DNA from: Hemibagrus wyckioides
Lineage: Eukaryota; Chordata; Actinopteri; Siluriformes; Bagridae
Direction of reading: 5' to 3'
Length of the DNA: 64,000 nucleotides
Assembly: GCF_019097595.1 (NCBI RefSeq)
Contig: NC_080723.1
Location: 17,035,011 to 17,099,010, forward strand
Numbering within the stretch: position 1 is the stretch's first letter; each line of letters starts with the position of its first letter. The notes beneath the pieces are model-generated. The model saw only the letters and a program-made list of their open reading frames with translations, ran no database searches and had not been told where the DNA came from. Both the position numbers and the translations under genes were made by a program. Of the stretch, positions 62,498-64,000 are shown piece after piece.

Positions 62498-62500
<3 letters not shown>
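60347..62500. other. Non-coding stretch
   Basis: Nothing recognised; a 90-codon open stretch at 61901 lacks a known domain. Confidence 0.4.

Positions 62501-62591
<91 letters not shown>
62501..62591. repeat. GATA microsatellite
   Basis: About 22 perfect GATA units; the complementary type to the ATCT arrays. Confidence 0.95.
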
Positions 62592-63703
62592 GTGATTTTT
62601 CCACCACTGGACCAATCACAATCAAGTATTCTAGTGCTCAGATTATACATTTATTTGAGAATATTTAAAACATAGGTCATGGCTTTAGATATTAAAGTGT
62701 TTGTGGTGCTCAAAATTACCTTTTACATTTTTTGGTCTGCTATAGAATGCCGATGTTTGATTTTGTTGTTATTGTCACTACAATGCTTGATTTTGCTGCA
62801 AAATCCATTGTTTCAAACTTTGTGATGCAACTTGCAGAAGTTTTGTGCCTTTCTCCGCAGAAAACTTCTTGAACTTATGAAATTGCAAGCACGGGATTCT
62901 TAATTTAAACTCCTACCAGTGAAAACTCACATGTAATGACTTACTTGTGTTAGATGCACGTGAATCAAAAAGAGTTATGGCTGTACAGTATCTGTTGTTG
63001 TGAAGACATCATAAGACACATTTTGGCCCATAACTGTGGAAACTCTGCAGTATTATTGTGGAGTTTGCTTTGATTCTGTGTTAATTTCTGTGAGAGCGAA
63101 ATCCTGGATGTGCTTAAAACTTTTTGATTTTTTTTATTTATTTAATACAATATAATTTACAGCCTTTTCTACACTCGACATTTAGGGGCTAAAAATAACT
63201 GGACATCTGGCTGCTGATTTGTTTCTTGGACAGCTGTGTGCCACCACATTCATTCATGCAAAAGAGAGCTAACAATAGGTATTGGCAGTAAAAATCTGAA
63301 TGGATCAACCGTAGCCAGCAAAGCAGACAGAGACACAAAATTGCTAAAGTCTGCTGCATTAGCAAGAAGCAAGAAGGAACAGGTGAGCTTAGAATGCTTA
63401 CCTTATCAAGCAACTATCAAAGACTCTTTCATGTACATTCTGACATTGAAATTTATTTGGTTTTACCTCGATCCTTGCAATGATTGATCCTCCGCTCCTC
63501 CTATGTCCTTCAGCCAGAAAGTAGAGATTGATACTTCCACAGTCCACAGTCTTTAAAGACATGTCAATTATTTAAATATTCTTGGAGAAATTGAAGGGGG
63601 TGCTTTGTATATAGCCTCCGGTAGCCTGTGTTTACACCTCCTTTTGAAAAAAAGAGTTCAAAAACATAAAGTTTGGATCAATCTTGAGAAAAATGTACTT
63701 ACA
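62592..63703. other. Non-coding stretch
   Basis: Nothing recognised before the Tc1 end at 63706. Confidence 0.4.
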
Positions 63704-63705
63704 TA

Positions 63706-64000
63706 CACTATATTGCCAAAAGTATTCGCTCACCTGCCTTGACTCGCATATGAACTTAAGTGACATCCCATTCCTAATCCATAGGGTTCAATATGACGTC
63801 GGTCCACCCTTTGCAGCTATAACAGCTTCAACTCTTCTGGGAAGGCTGTCCACAAGGTTTAGGAGTGTGTTTATGGGAATTTTTGACCATTCTTCCAGAA
63901 GCACATTTGTGAGGTCACACACTGATGTTGGACGAGAAGGCCTGGCTCTCAGTCTCCGCTCTAATTCATCCCAAAGGTGTTCTATCGGGTTGAGGTCAGG
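63706..64000 (-). mobile_element. Second copy of the 12-kb Tc1 family, inverted, cut by the window edge
   Basis: Starts with the same CACTATATTGCC terminus after TA at 63704-63705 and then matches the reverse complement of 12949-13243 almost base for base. It contains the 3' end of the transposase, including the segment that reads SLPRRVEAV. The rest lies beyond the window. Confidence 0.92.

Noticed and set aside
1..64000. CRISPR arrays, operons, ribosomal RNA genes or a multi-gene defence system
   Set aside because: Regular repeats here are microsatellites or transposons, and the only intact gene is a spliced vertebrate-type gene.

Overview
This window looks like nuclear DNA from a teleost fish. 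It is AT-rich and gene-poor, holds one spliced gene, and carries the usual fish repeats: several Tc1/mariner families, L2-like and RTE-like LINE ends, tRNA-derived SINEs, LTR remnants and many long microsatellites. SINE and Tc1 types of this kind are common in otophysan fish, so a catfish-like host is my best guess. That guess is inference from repeat style and no species marker was seen.

The only intact protein-coding gene I can support lies on the minus strand from 27326 to 19888. Six coding exons join in frame across GT-AG introns into an 851-residue kyphoscoliosis-peptidase (KY)-like protein. It has a variable polar N-terminus, a transglutaminase-like core with a Cys-His-Asp triad, and one long last exon encoding KY-type Ig-like repeats. 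A strong splice acceptor 24 bases before the ATG suggests a further non-coding 5' exon upstream.

Layout. 1-7.8 kb: non-coding, with a candidate solo LTR (3237-3902) and a SINE (about 4079-4330). 7.8-10.5 kb: a degenerate minisatellite split by a broken, minus-strand L2-like LINE. 12.0-13.2 kb: a Tc1 element with perfect 29-bp inverted repeats and TA flanks. 14-19 kb: SINE fragment and microsatellites. 19.3-27.35 kb: the KY-like gene, with transposon fragments in introns 4 and 5 and an old SINE in the 3' UTR. 27.4-46 kb: non-coding, with RTE-like LINE ends (one bounded by a 14-bp target duplication), SINEs, two Tc1-type remnants, L2 tails and a local duplication near 43 kb. 46.2-48.4 kb: a Tc1 transposon interrupted by an 825-bp solo LTR. 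52.7-53.7 kb: another Tc1 remnant. 54-63.7 kb: mostly unremarkable DNA with microsatellites and SINE pieces. 63706-64000: the start of a second, inverted copy of the 12-kb Tc1 family, cut by the window edge.

I found no operon, CRISPR array, tRNA or rRNA gene and no sign of a new multi-gene system. The most noteworthy signals are an unnamed repeat family with three copies here, the local duplication at 43 kb, the nested LTR-in-Tc1 structure, and the repeated loss of the third catalytic residue region in four of five Tc1 transposase remnants.
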